DNA from: Hoylesella shahii DSM 15611 = JCM 12083 | GTDB lineage: Bacteria; Bacteroidota; Bacteroidia; Bacteroidales; Bacteroidaceae | DNA length: 64,000 nt | Assembly (NCBI RefSeq): GCF_000613445.1 | Contig: NZ_BAIZ01000011.1 | Span: 19,408 to 83,407, forward strand | Direction of reading: 5' to 3' | In this document: positions 20,674 to 29,100 of the stretch, one piece after another | Layout: every line of letters begins with the position of its first letter | How positions within the stretch are numbered: position 1 is the stretch's first letter | Program-made: the position numbers and the translations under genes | Notes under the pieces: generated by a model | Seen by the model: only the letters and a program-made list of their open reading frames with translations | Database searches by the model: none | Told to the model about the DNA's origin: nothing

Positions 20674-22059
20674 ATGAAGTATATTAAATCAATGATGTTC
20701 GCCATTGCACTGATAATGGCTGCACCCATCTTCTTTACTGCTTGTCAGGAAGATGCTCCCGAGATTAATTACACGATGAACGTGTCTGTAGTAAACGACT
20801 TTACAAAGGTTGTGCAGGCTATCAACGACGGTTTTCTTAAGAACCAGCAGGCGGTAGACAGTCTTACCAAAGTTCTTGATAAGATGAATACCACGCAACA
20901 ACAGAAACTGGAAGCTATTTCCGACATCTTGAATGCTGTAAACACTACGCTTGAGACTAAACTTGCTGCTGTAGAAGCGGCTCTTAATGCGCAAACTTTA
21001 TCATTAGAAGCTAAGATGCAACTGTTGGTAAAGGCTTTTAATGCGCAAACTTTATCGTTAGAAGCTAAGTTGGAGGCGTTGAAAACGGCTATAAACAACC
21101 TGCCAGACTATTCTGCAAAGCTTGATGCACTTACCGAAGCTATCAACGCACTCCCCAATTACGAAGATAAGCTTGCTGCTATTCAGAGTGCTATCGCTGC
21201 AATGCCCAACTATTCTGCAAAGTTCGACGCACTTGCTAGGGCTATCAACGCGCTTCCTAATTATGGCACTCAGCTTACTGCCATACAAAAAGCCATTGTT
21301 GCAATGCCTAATTATGAAAGTCAGTTCAAAGCCATTGTTGATGCTCTCGGCTTGTTGAAGAAAGAAATAGAAAAGGTTGGCCCTGCACAAAGTGGTATGT
21401 CTGCAGAATTGGCTAAGGCTACTACTGCTATTACGAATCTTATCGCGACAGTGAAAACTGGTAATGAAGACGAAACTAAGGCTCTTGAAGCTATTGTTAA
21501 GAAGCTTGAGGAATTAAAAGAAAAGATTGGTACGGGTAAACCCAGTGGTTCTGGCAACACTGGTGGCGTAGGAGAAGACCCTGATGATGTATATGGTAAC
21601 AATTTAGAATTTAATAAGATTGCATTTGGCGACATCATTGGACTTATTGATAAGATGAACTCAAAGAATTTTGAAGTAACTAAAGGTATTATTTTACTCA
21701 GAACGAGCGAAGGTAGGTTTGCGAAGGTTGAAATTAGCCCTGCAAGAACGGGTTATCATATTGCTTCGGATTACGATAAATCCAGACTGGCAATAAGTTA
21801 TATTCTTTATGATGCTAACGGAAAGGTGAAGAATAAGAACTCCGTACATTTCGAAGCACGTTATAATAAAGATGGGACTCCGGTTACTAAACCAGAGTTT
21901 GAGGTGGACTTTGACTCTGGTAACAAAGGTGGCATAGGCTCCGATCTACGTTTTACGGTGAATATTAGATACGAACATTCCTTACTCGCGGATGTAATAG
22001 ATGGTGTAAAATTTAAATGTCTGAATAACACAAAGGCGGTGACTTATCATAAATATTAG
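20674..22059 (+). CDS. Repeat-containing lipoprotein with 17-residue tandem units
   Basis: 461 residues from the ATG at 20674 (a frame start at 20650 adds 8 residues and lacks a better signal). The lipoprotein signal ends FFTAC (Cys at about 24). Residues about 40-132 are helical, with NAQTLSLEAK repeated 18 residues apart (105 and 123). Residues 133-217 are five 17-residue tandem repeats of the type LxAIxxAIxALPNYxxK. A second helical stretch and a Gly/Ser linker (about 288-300) precede a C-terminal globular domain of about 155 residues. The family is unknown to me. It looks like a surface stalk with a terminal domain, lying between the OmpA-type gene and the fimbrillin gene. Confidence 0.75.
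   Translation: MKYIKSMMFAIALIMAAPIFFTACQEDAPEINYTMNVSVVNDFTKVVQAINDGFLKNQQAVDSLTKVLDKMNTTQQQKLEAISDILNAVNTTLETKLAAVEAALNAQTLSLEAKMQLLVKAFNAQTLSLEAKLEALKTAINNLPDYSAKLDALTEAINALPNYEDKLAAIQSAIAAMPNYSAKFDALARAINALPNYGTQLTAIQKAIVAMPNYESQFKAIVDALGLLKKEIEKVGPAQSGMSAELAKATTAITNLIATVKTGNEDETKALEAIVKKLEELKEKIGTGKPSGSGNTGGVGEDPDDVYGNNLEFNKIAFGDIIGLIDKMNSKNFEVTKGIILLRTSEGRFAKVEISPARTGYHIASDYDKSRLAISYILYDANGKVKNKNSVHFEARYNKDGTPVTKPEFEVDFDSGNKGGIGSDLRFTVNIRYEHSLLADVIDGVKFKCLNNTKAVTYHKY
21070..21324 (+). repeat. Five 51-bp in-frame repeats inside the lipoprotein gene
   Basis: The units encode LEALKTAINNLPDYSAK, LDALTEAINALPNYEDK, LAAIQSAIAAMPNYSAK, FDALARAINALPNYGTQ and LTAIQKAIVAMPNYESQ. Two 54-bp units (NAQTLSLEAK type) lie just upstream at about 20986-21069. 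Confidence 0.9.
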
Positions 22060-22190
22060 TTGTAACGCTTGCTGTTTCGGCTGTGGATAGAAGGTTTCAA
22101 CTTCATTCTCGCTTGCCCAAAGTAATTGCATAGCGCACGATTAACCTCTCTTCTCCTACCATTAGTCAGGGGAACGAAGGGAAATATTAT

Positions 22191-22247
22191 CCCCAATCGG
22201 ACCATTAGCAGCGGATTGTATTTATCCTTCTAATGGCCCTTTTGGGG
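22191..22247 (+). terminator. Large stem-loop downstream of the repeat lipoprotein
   Basis: CCCCAA, GG and CCATTAG pair in turn with CTAATGG, CC and TTGGGG around a 21-base loop, giving a long interrupted stem. No clean T-run follows, so it may be an mRNA 3'-end structure or a structured RNA. The gap 22060-22736 otherwise shows no supported gene; a 64-codon frame at 22407 looks spurious. Confidence 0.5.
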
Positions 22248-22736
22248 ATTAAAGGGCAAAAGAGCGTGGCGTATGAACACAGCTAAGCTGAGATTTTGCA
22301 TTTGTTATTGGTTTTCGAGCGTAAGAAAATTTATATAATTGCTGCTCTTGGTGCGTATATTTGTATATTTTATGGTTGAAAATACGGTTGGTAATGAGGG
22401 TGTTAGGTGGTTTATTATGTCAAAGATGTTGTTGTAAAGTTAAAGATTGCTACAATAGAATTACCAAACAGATATTTTACTAACTTTGATGCGAGAGTAG
22501 ATAGTGATTTTATATCGTATGCCCTTGAGGTGTATGTGGTAAAGGTACAGCTTTTATGGCTGGTAACAGCATTTTCAAGAGAGGATAAATCATCGAACTA
22601 ACGTATTATTTCTTGCACCTGAATGTTAGATAAAAAGAAATTCATGGTAGCTAAATTCTCCGCGTTAAGTAAATTATCGTTAAAGAGAACGCAACTGCTA
22701 TAAGTTCATTAACTCAAATAACAAATTTTTAAGAGA

Positions 22737-22925
22737 ATGATAAAAAACGAGTACAAACGTCCCTTTTGTGGGACAATTGAAACCGCTGCAGAGGTAGCTT
22801 TAATGGCTGGAAGTGGCAACGGTATTGGTAAAAACGACCCAATTCATGGAGGAGAAGACAATCTTGCTAAGCAAGGTGAATTCTTTGATGATGAAGAGAC
22901 CGATGAAGACGAGTGGGAAAACTAA
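22737..22925 (+). CDS. Small acidic protein preceding the fimbrillin gene
   Basis: 62 residues. A short basic N-terminus (MIKNEYKRPFCGTIETAAEV) is followed by ALMAGSGNGIGKNDPIHGGE, and a very acidic tail (DDEETDEDEWEN) ends it. It has no signal peptide or membrane segment. It starts 21 bp before the fimbrillin-type gene, so the two are probably co-transcribed. The Met-Ala-Gly-Ser-Gly segment in the middle could be a processing site of a secreted peptide, but that is speculation. Composition and placement support a real gene; function unknown. Confidence 0.6.
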   Translation: MIKNEYKRPFCGTIETAAEVALMAGSGNGIGKNDPIHGGEDNLAKQGEFFDDEETDEDEWEN

Positions 22926-22946
22926 GTAAAAACGAGTAAACAAAGA

Positions 22947-24910
22947 ATGATGAAACAGAATTTACAGTTCGTTTATGGCGCTTTGGCTGTGCTAGCGCTT
23001 GCTGGTTGCAGCAACAACGACGACGTTAATGAAGAATTAACTCAAAGCAATGGTTATGCCACGACTATCGAAGTGTCGGCCAATACGCAGCAATCTACGC
23101 GTGCGCTCAAACTTGATGCGAACAAAAACGTGACGGCTACGTGGGAGAAGGGCGACAAAATGTTTGTGTATAACCTATCAGACAATGATCAAAGTACGGC
23201 TACTGCTTACAGTTTGGTGACGATGAACACCACTAGTGCGGATAAGAAAACAGCCGATTTCACTGGTAATATCATCAGCCGCCTGCCCATGAAGGCTTCT
23301 GATAAGTTGGCATTTTTCTATCCTGGTAATGCCATTGAGGGAGATAAAACGGTTGAACCAGTTGACCCGGACGTAAAAACAGAATCTCAACAAGGGGTAA
23401 CCATCTCTTATCATGAGCCTATTAACAAGATTAAAAGTACCGTTGCGCTTAACATGAAGCTGCAAGATGGCAAGTTGGCTACTATTGATAAGAAGTTTGA
23501 TTACAACTGGGGCGTGACACTGCCAGGGGCGCTTGATAACAACGGAACGCAAGCGAAGGTTACTAAAACCAATGTAGCTTTGCAACGTAAGGTGGCGTTC
23601 TGGGGGATGAAATTCATTTTGTCGACTTGTCCTAGCAGCAAGGGACCAATCGAAGACATCGACAGTGTGAAGATTAACGGACTTCGGTCTTACGATGTGC
23701 TTAATCTTAACAATGGCACGTTTGTGGGAACTGAAGACGAAAAGGAACATGTTATCACCATCGCTAATAAAGATAAGTCTAAACTTAATCTTGATGGTGG
23801 CTATCTTTGGGTGGCTTTCTTGCCCGAAAATGCACCTACCAATTTTCACATCACTGTGTACACGCCCAATGGGGTGTTTACTAAAGAGGCTACAAAAGAC
23901 TTTAAAGAGGGCTACGACTATCGCTCTAACATCAACGTAAAGATAATTGAACAACATCCATACGTTGAAGTTAATGGCGTGAAGTGGGCCACGGGTAACT
24001 TTATTCATTATAAAACTTGTCGCGAAGAATATTGGGGTATCGCGCCTGCACAATGGTGGATTAGCAGCTATGGCGAAAACCCACGCAATGAAAATAAGGC
24101 TGGTGCTGAAGCAATTAAGTACAACGGCCTGGGTTCGCAAAACTGGTTTGTGGGCTCGCATATAGGTAGATTCTCGCAAACAACTAACGATTGCGACCTC
24201 TTCCAGTGGGGCGTAATTCGCGATGCCTTGAAATTTAACGGTGTGTATTACCTTCAAGGAACTCAAGTAGACCTGCAAGGTAAATATTATAAAGAAAGAG
24301 GTGGGTGGATTCATGTAAACGAAGTGAGTGGCAGGCGATGCGCAACGCATGGCGATATCGTAAGGTATTATACTGAAGCCGGACAGAAACACTATCATTA
24401 TCAATATCCCTCTAAGGCCAATTTCGATGCTTTGTGCAAGGCCAACACCATTATTCCTGGCTATTGTTACACGGATAAGGGCAACAAGATTTATGGCGCA
24501 TTCTTCAGCGATATGAAGTTGGCTGGCAAGGGCTCTAAGTTCCCAACGGGCAGAAAACTTTGGAAATATCAAGACGTATCAGCCTTGTGCTGGCCAATAA
24601 AGGCTTGTTCTTGCCTATAGCTGGTCGTAGACCTATTAATAGTGCGTGGGTAGAGTTCCGCCATGTGGCTTTTGATAGCGGCTTCTATGGTCAATATTAC
24701 TCTTCGTATTGCACCACTTATTCTATTCCTAATGCGCTATTCTATGGCGCTGCGTTTAAGGTTAATGTGGCTGTTGCATCAAAAGACCAGGGTGCTTCTA
24801 TACGTCCTGTCTATGTAGGTGCCGATAATAACGATGAGGCCAAGCCTATAGACGCGGCCAACTTTGCGCCCTTCCGCAACATTGTCTCGCCTATGGGTCG
24901 CAAATATTAA
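22947..24910 (+). CDS. Fimbrillin-family lipoprotein, one frameshift near 24555
   Basis: About 654 residues after repair. The lipoprotein signal ends LALAGC (Cys at about 21), followed by SNNDD. The N-terminal fimbrillin/Mfa-like region (about 40-330) has TRALKLDANKNVTATWEKGD and FYPGNAIEG. From about 334 a second domain begins with YVEVNGVKWATGNF, resembling the FISUMP-type domain common in Bacteroidota surface proteins. The first frame ends FPTGRKLWKYQDV. The correct continuation is TLEISRRISLVLANKGLFLP to IVSPMGRKY, and one A missing from the A-run at 24554-24557 explains the break. It is probably surface exposed and possibly a fimbrial subunit or adhesin. A terminator follows. Confidence 0.85.
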
Positions 24911-24944
24911 GCTATACGATTATTTAATTTCTTATCTTTTCACG

Positions 24945-24983
24945 CTGCTTGCCCTCTTTTGCGGGGGTAAGCAGCTTTTTTTA
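24945..24983 (+). terminator. Intrinsic terminator after the fimbrillin gene
   Basis: CTGCTTGCCC pairs with GGGTAAGCAG (one G-T wobble) and is followed by a T-run, 35 bp after the stop codon. Confidence 0.85.
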
Positions 24984-25120
24984 TCCCAAATCGGGTGTTA
25001 GCGCCTAAACAGATTTTGTTTTCTTGTCGGCATCTTGCCTGTCTTTGGGCTGGTAAGGGGTTGTTACGTGTCGGTGTTTTCTTTGCTTTTTACGATGTGG
25101 ATTGTAAAATAAACGCACTA

Positions 25121-25750
25121 TTTTTTAACATTGTGAGTGCCTTCGTTGCAAAAAATCTGGACAACGGGTGTATTTTCGGGCGTATTTTTAAAGTTTGCAG
25201 CCGTTTTATGGCTTACACTCTTGCTGTGTACTGCTGTCTACTGGGTTGCTTATTGTTTGCTTCTTATTTTATTGTTTATCTGTTGGATGTGTTGTATATC
25301 TTTGATTTTGGCAACGAATAATAAGAATAGGTGCATTAAAAGTTATAAAATGCTACGACGTTTTTTGTTCTTTTGCGCTGCGTTTAGCAGCAAAATACAC
25401 TGCGTTTTGCTGCATATTACCTTGCGTTTTGGTGCATATTACCTTGCGTTTTGCTGCAAAACGCAAGGTTAAAAGGTGCTTTTTGCAAAACCAAAACCCA
25501 TGTTCTCTGCTAAATAACATGTAAAATGGGGGTGAAATCGTGTTTGCGCGGATGTTGTTTTGGCGCAATTTTTCTCAAAATAGAAGTGCAAAAGCATAGT
25601 AAATTGCAAAAAGGGCGCTCAATTCCTTTCTAAAGACCTCGCGTTTTTTGTCGAAAACAGGGCTTTTACCTGCTGTTTAGCATGTTTGTTGCGCTAGAAG
25701 GGGATGGTAAACTGGGTGTGCTTTGTAAAGAAACGTTACCGATTTAACAT
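25121..25750. repeat. Non-coding repeat element B (partner of 11012-11665)
   Basis: Second copy of the element described at 11012. The shared blocks are at 25121-25141 (21 identical bases), 25378-25465 (22-bp repeats), 25588-25604 (GCAAAAGCATAGTAAAT, identical) and 25724-25750 (TGTAAAGAAA...ATTTAACAT). Sequence between blocks has diverged. No supported gene lies in 24984-26151; open frames there are T-rich, low complexity and unlike proteins. Confidence 0.65.
25378..25469. repeat. Four 22-bp tandem repeats ending in a perfect palindrome
   Basis: Units start at 25378, 25400, 25422 and 25444, with core YTGCGTTTTGSTGCA and then TATTACC in the middle two. The last unit runs into its own inverse: arms TTGCGTTTTG and CAAAACGCAA around CTG (25444-25466), a 10-bp perfect hairpin. 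Confidence 0.82.
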
Positions 25751-26151
25751 TTTCTTGATGCTTTGCTGATGTTCATTGCATGGTGTGCAAGCTGTTGTGC
25801 ATGGGCGATAAATTTGTTGAACATGGGGTCTGCTGTCGATTTTTATGCTTACCTTTGTGAAATGCCACGATTACTAGGGTTGCTTCAAGATAATGATGCA
25901 CTTACTTGCGCGCCGTGTCGATAAGTTGTGTTTTACCCTTCACACCCGCAAACGAAAGGCCCAATATTTAGAAAATACGACCACGACCTATGCGAAATGT
26001 ATGTGCATGCATAACCAAAGCAAGGCCCAAAGGCGGTAAATTTACTTAAAAAAATGGCGCGTTTTTCATATTTTGCACAATAAAGAGAACAAAAGGCAGT
26101 TTATTTGAAGATTTCTCACTAAATTTGCAGCTAAAATTAATTTGAAATAGA

Positions 26152-27566
26152 ATGAAAAAAATGCGATGGTCTCTCGCTTTGCTGTTCTCAGCGGGTTTTG
26201 TTTTTGCATCTTGTCTTAAAGACGAAAGCAGAGACATCACCTATTATGACGATACGGCTATAACTCTTTCACCCTGGGTACACTAACACAAAGGGTGGAC
26301 TCGACAACCAAAAAGGGCGATAAAGACAGTGTCTATTATAAAAAAATCGATGGTAAAAGCTATGTCTTCTACGTCGACCAAGTAAACAAAAGGGTGTATA
26401 ACCCCGACTCGCTGCCGTATGGCATAGACGCAAAGAAAATCGTTGGAACGTTTTCTACCAAAAACTCGGGGGTGGTGACGCTGAAAAGCCTTGTCAGCGA
26501 CTCGACTTTTTTCTACAATAACGGACAAGACTCGGTGGACTTTACCTCTGAGCGCACACTCGTGGTGTACAGCAATTCGCAAAAATACTCGCAAAAGTAT
26601 GTTATGGATGTGCGTGTGCACAAGCAAAAACCCAACGACTTTAAGTGGAACGAGGTGGCCACGGTGCCTGCTTTTGCAGCTTTGCATGGGCTGCGCGCTG
26701 TGAATGCTGGTTCTACAATGATGGTTTGGGGCTACAACGGTAGCACAACGGTGGTTTATACTTCGCCCATTGCCAACGGTAAAACGTGGACGGCGGTGTC
26801 GCCAACCTTTGCCCCCGATGCCAATGCATGGAAAAACGCTGTAGCCTTTAACGGCGTGGCTTATGTGATGAGTGGTAACAAGGTGTGGCAAACAACAAAT
26901 GGCACATCGTGGACCGACTTTGGCGTTTCTGCTGCTGGTATGTCGCAACTGCTCGGCGCGTCAAACGCTGGCCTACATCTGCTCGGCGCCAATGGTAAGT
27001 TGTATCTGGCTAAGGCTGGTGCCGCGCTGCCCGAAGAAGAAGTATTGGCTTCGGCTACAGCCTATCTGCCACAACAAGACTTTAACGTGGCCGTTTGGAA
27101 ACATTCGGCAAGCGATAACACAGAGCAAGTGCTGCTCTTGGGCAACCGCTCTTTGGCCACATCGGCCACCGATGCCGCACCCGTGGTGTGGGGAAAGGTG
27201 TACGAATATGGCCTAACCAACTCTACACAGAAGTGGACTTACTATAATAGTCTGCAAGCAGAGAATGCGCTTCCTCGTATGGCCAACTTGCAAGTGGTAC
27301 GCCATGGCGCAGTGTTGCTGGCCGTGGGTGGTGCAGGCATGGGCGCAAGTAGCAACGTGCAAGCACTCAAAAACATCTACGTGAGCCAAGATGGTGGCTT
27401 GTCGTGGAAGCTTAACAGAATATATAGCCTCCCTCAAAACGCCGAAAACAATGTCACAACCTTTGCCCTGGGTACAGATACCAACAACTATCTGTGGCTG
27501 GTTTGCGCTGGTTCGGGTAAGGTTTGGCGCGTGCGTAAAAACAGTGTGGGCTGGACCAATAAATAA
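26152..27566 (+). CDS. DUF6242-type lipoprotein, one frameshift near 26264
   Basis: About 471 residues after repair. The lipoprotein signal is MKKMRWSLALLFSAGFVFAS followed by Cys. The next residues (DITYYDDTAI) run straight into the DUF6242-like N-terminal domain (YNPDSLPYGIDAKKIVGTFS; SEQRTLVVYSNS-type strand). The C-terminal half is a beta-propeller-like series of strands (NGVAYVMSGNKVWQTTNGTS; GGAGMGASSNVQALKNIYVS). The first frame stops at 26287. One base missing near 26264 joins DTAIT to SFTLGTLTQRVD. A TAAATTTG -7 box lies at 26120-26127. It starts the plus-strand envelope block; its function in the cell envelope is unknown. Confidence 0.8.
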
Positions 27567-27630
27567 ATTGCCGCTAAAGCGAGGCTAAACCAAAGGGCAA
27601 ACCCTCGCATGCGCACATATATATAATAAG

Positions 27631-28314
27631 GTGAAAAGAAACTGGCTGGCTACTGCGCTGCTCTTTGCGCTGCCCTTGGGCACAATGGCGCAAGAAGACC
27701 CGCTCTATCTCATGGAAGCGGGCGGTGCATTAGGGTTGGTTACTTATCTAGGCGACTTCAATGCAGGTATATTTAGCGGGGCGCAACCCATGGGCGGACT
27801 GGTAATGCGACGTGTGTTAAACCCCTATATGCACCTGCGTTTAGCCGCCTTCACTGGGCAAATAAAAGGCTCGTCGAAAGATGTGGCCACCTATTATCCC
27901 GCCTTTGCCGCTTCGCCCTATAGTTTTAACCATCGCTTGACCAATGTGGATGTGGCCTACGAATACAACTTTTGGCCCTATGGCACAGGTCGCGACTATC
28001 GCGGAGCACAGCCTTTAACACCCTATGTGGCAGGCGGACTAGGCCTTACACATGTAAGCGGAGGCGAGAAAAATGTGGTAGCTGCAAACATCTTCCTAGG
28101 CTTAGGCGTGAAATATAAAGTGGCTCAAAGGCTTAATTTGGCCCTACAATGGGGCGTGCACTTTGCCACAACCGATAAAATAGACGGCGTTGCCGACCCC
28201 TATGCAGTGAAAAGCGTGGGCTTGTTTAAAAACAAAGACGGGTATTCCACTCTGGAACTGTCGCTCACTTATAGCTTTATGGCCAAATGCAGAACCTGTA
28301 ATAAAGACGATTAA
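27631..28314 (+). CDS. DUF6089-family outer membrane protein
   Basis: 227 residues with GTG start. Signal peptide [17 protein letters not shown]. The rest is an outer-membrane barrel-like domain typical of DUF6089 ([60 protein letters not shown]). This family usually sits just before uppS and bamA in Bacteroidota, as here. Its stop codon overlaps the uppS start by one base (TAATG), which suggests translational coupling. Role in outer-membrane biogenesis is inferred from the neighbourhood only. Confidence 0.88.
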   Translation: MKRNWLATALLFALPLGTMAQEDPLYLMEAGGALGLVTYLGDFNAGIFSGAQPMGGLVMRRVLNPYMHLRLAAFTGQIKGSSKDVATYYPAFAASPYSFNHRLTNVDVAYEYNFWPYGTGRDYRGAQPLTPYVAGGLGLTHVSGGEKNVVAANIFLGLGVKYKVAQRLNLALQWGVHFATTDKIDGVADPYAVKSVGLFKNKDGYSTLELSLTYSFMAKCRTCNKDD

Positions 28315-29051
28315 TGGAACAAGAACTCGACAAAAAACGCATACCAACGCACATTGCTATCATTATGGACGGCAATGGACGATGGGCTAAAGAACGCGGA
28401 AAAGAAAGAAGCTTCGGCCATCAGGCTGGTGTGGATACCGTGAGACGCATCACTTCGGAGTGCGTGCGACTGGGGGTGAAGTTCCTTACGCTATACACTT
28501 TCTCTACAGAAAACTGGAGCAGACCCGAAACAGAAATAGCCGCACTCATGGGGTTGGTGCTCTCTTCGCTCGAAGACGAAATTTTTATGAAGAACAATGT
28601 GCGTTTCCAAGTGGTGGGAGACATGCAACGACTGCCACAATCGGTGCAAGACAAACTGCGCGAAACAATGGAACACACTGCTCAAAACACCGCAATGACT
28701 ATGGTGGTGGCCTTGAGCTACTCGTCGAGATGGGAGCTAACCAAGGCCGCAAAGAGCATCGCTAGCGACGTGAAAGCTGGAAGACTACAGCTGGAAGACA
28801 TCACAGAAGAACTGATGAACCAACGTTTGGAAACGGCTTTCATGCCCGACCCCGAACTGCTGATACGCACTGGTGGCGAACTTCGCATCTCTAACTACAT
28901 GCTTTGGCAGATTGCTTACTCGGAACTCTACTTCTGCGACACTTATTGGCCAGATTTTAACGAGGCCGACCTGCATCAAGCCATCGCTAGCTACCAAGCT
29001 AGGCAAAGACGGTTTGGCAAAACAGGGATGCAAGTGGAAAGCGAAGCCTAA
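28314..29051 (+). CDS. uppS: Isoprenyl transferase (undecaprenyl diphosphate synthase)
   Basis: 245 residues, the normal length. It condenses isopentenyl diphosphate onto farnesyl diphosphate in cis to make C55 undecaprenyl diphosphate, the lipid carrier for peptidoglycan and surface glycans. The hallmark [14 protein letters not shown] (catalytic Asp at about residue 18) is followed by [14 protein letters not shown] and the C-terminal [20 protein letters not shown]. Cytosolic or membrane associated. It overlaps the preceding gene by one base and is 49 bp from bamA, so the three are probably one transcript. Confidence 0.98.
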   Translation: MEQELDKKRIPTHIAIIMDGNGRWAKERGKERSFGHQAGVDTVRRITSECVRLGVKFLTLYTFSTENWSRPETEIAALMGLVLSSLEDEIFMKNNVRFQVVGDMQRLPQSVQDKLRETMEHTAQNTAMTMVVALSYSSRWELTKAAKSIASDVKAGRLQLEDITEELMNQRLETAFMPDPELLIRTGGELRISNYMLWQIAYSELYFCDTYWPDFNEADLHQAIASYQARQRRFGKTGMQVESEA

Positions 29052-29100
29052 AAAATGGCTTGATGATTATTGACTCACAAAGAAAGAAAACAATCCAAAG

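Noticed and set aside
22407..22601. 64-codon frame
   Set aside because: No domain, no signal and no linkage to neighbours; the region looks like leader or intergenic DNA.
23178..24572. 464-codon open frame on the minus strand
   Set aside because: It lies antisense to the fimbrillin-type gene, has no signal peptide or domain, and reads like a complement of coding sequence. The plus-strand gene has a clear lipobox and family features.
24995..25472. Open frames of 108 and 111 codons
   Set aside because: They are T-rich, low complexity, overlap each other in two frames and fall in the repeat element B region.
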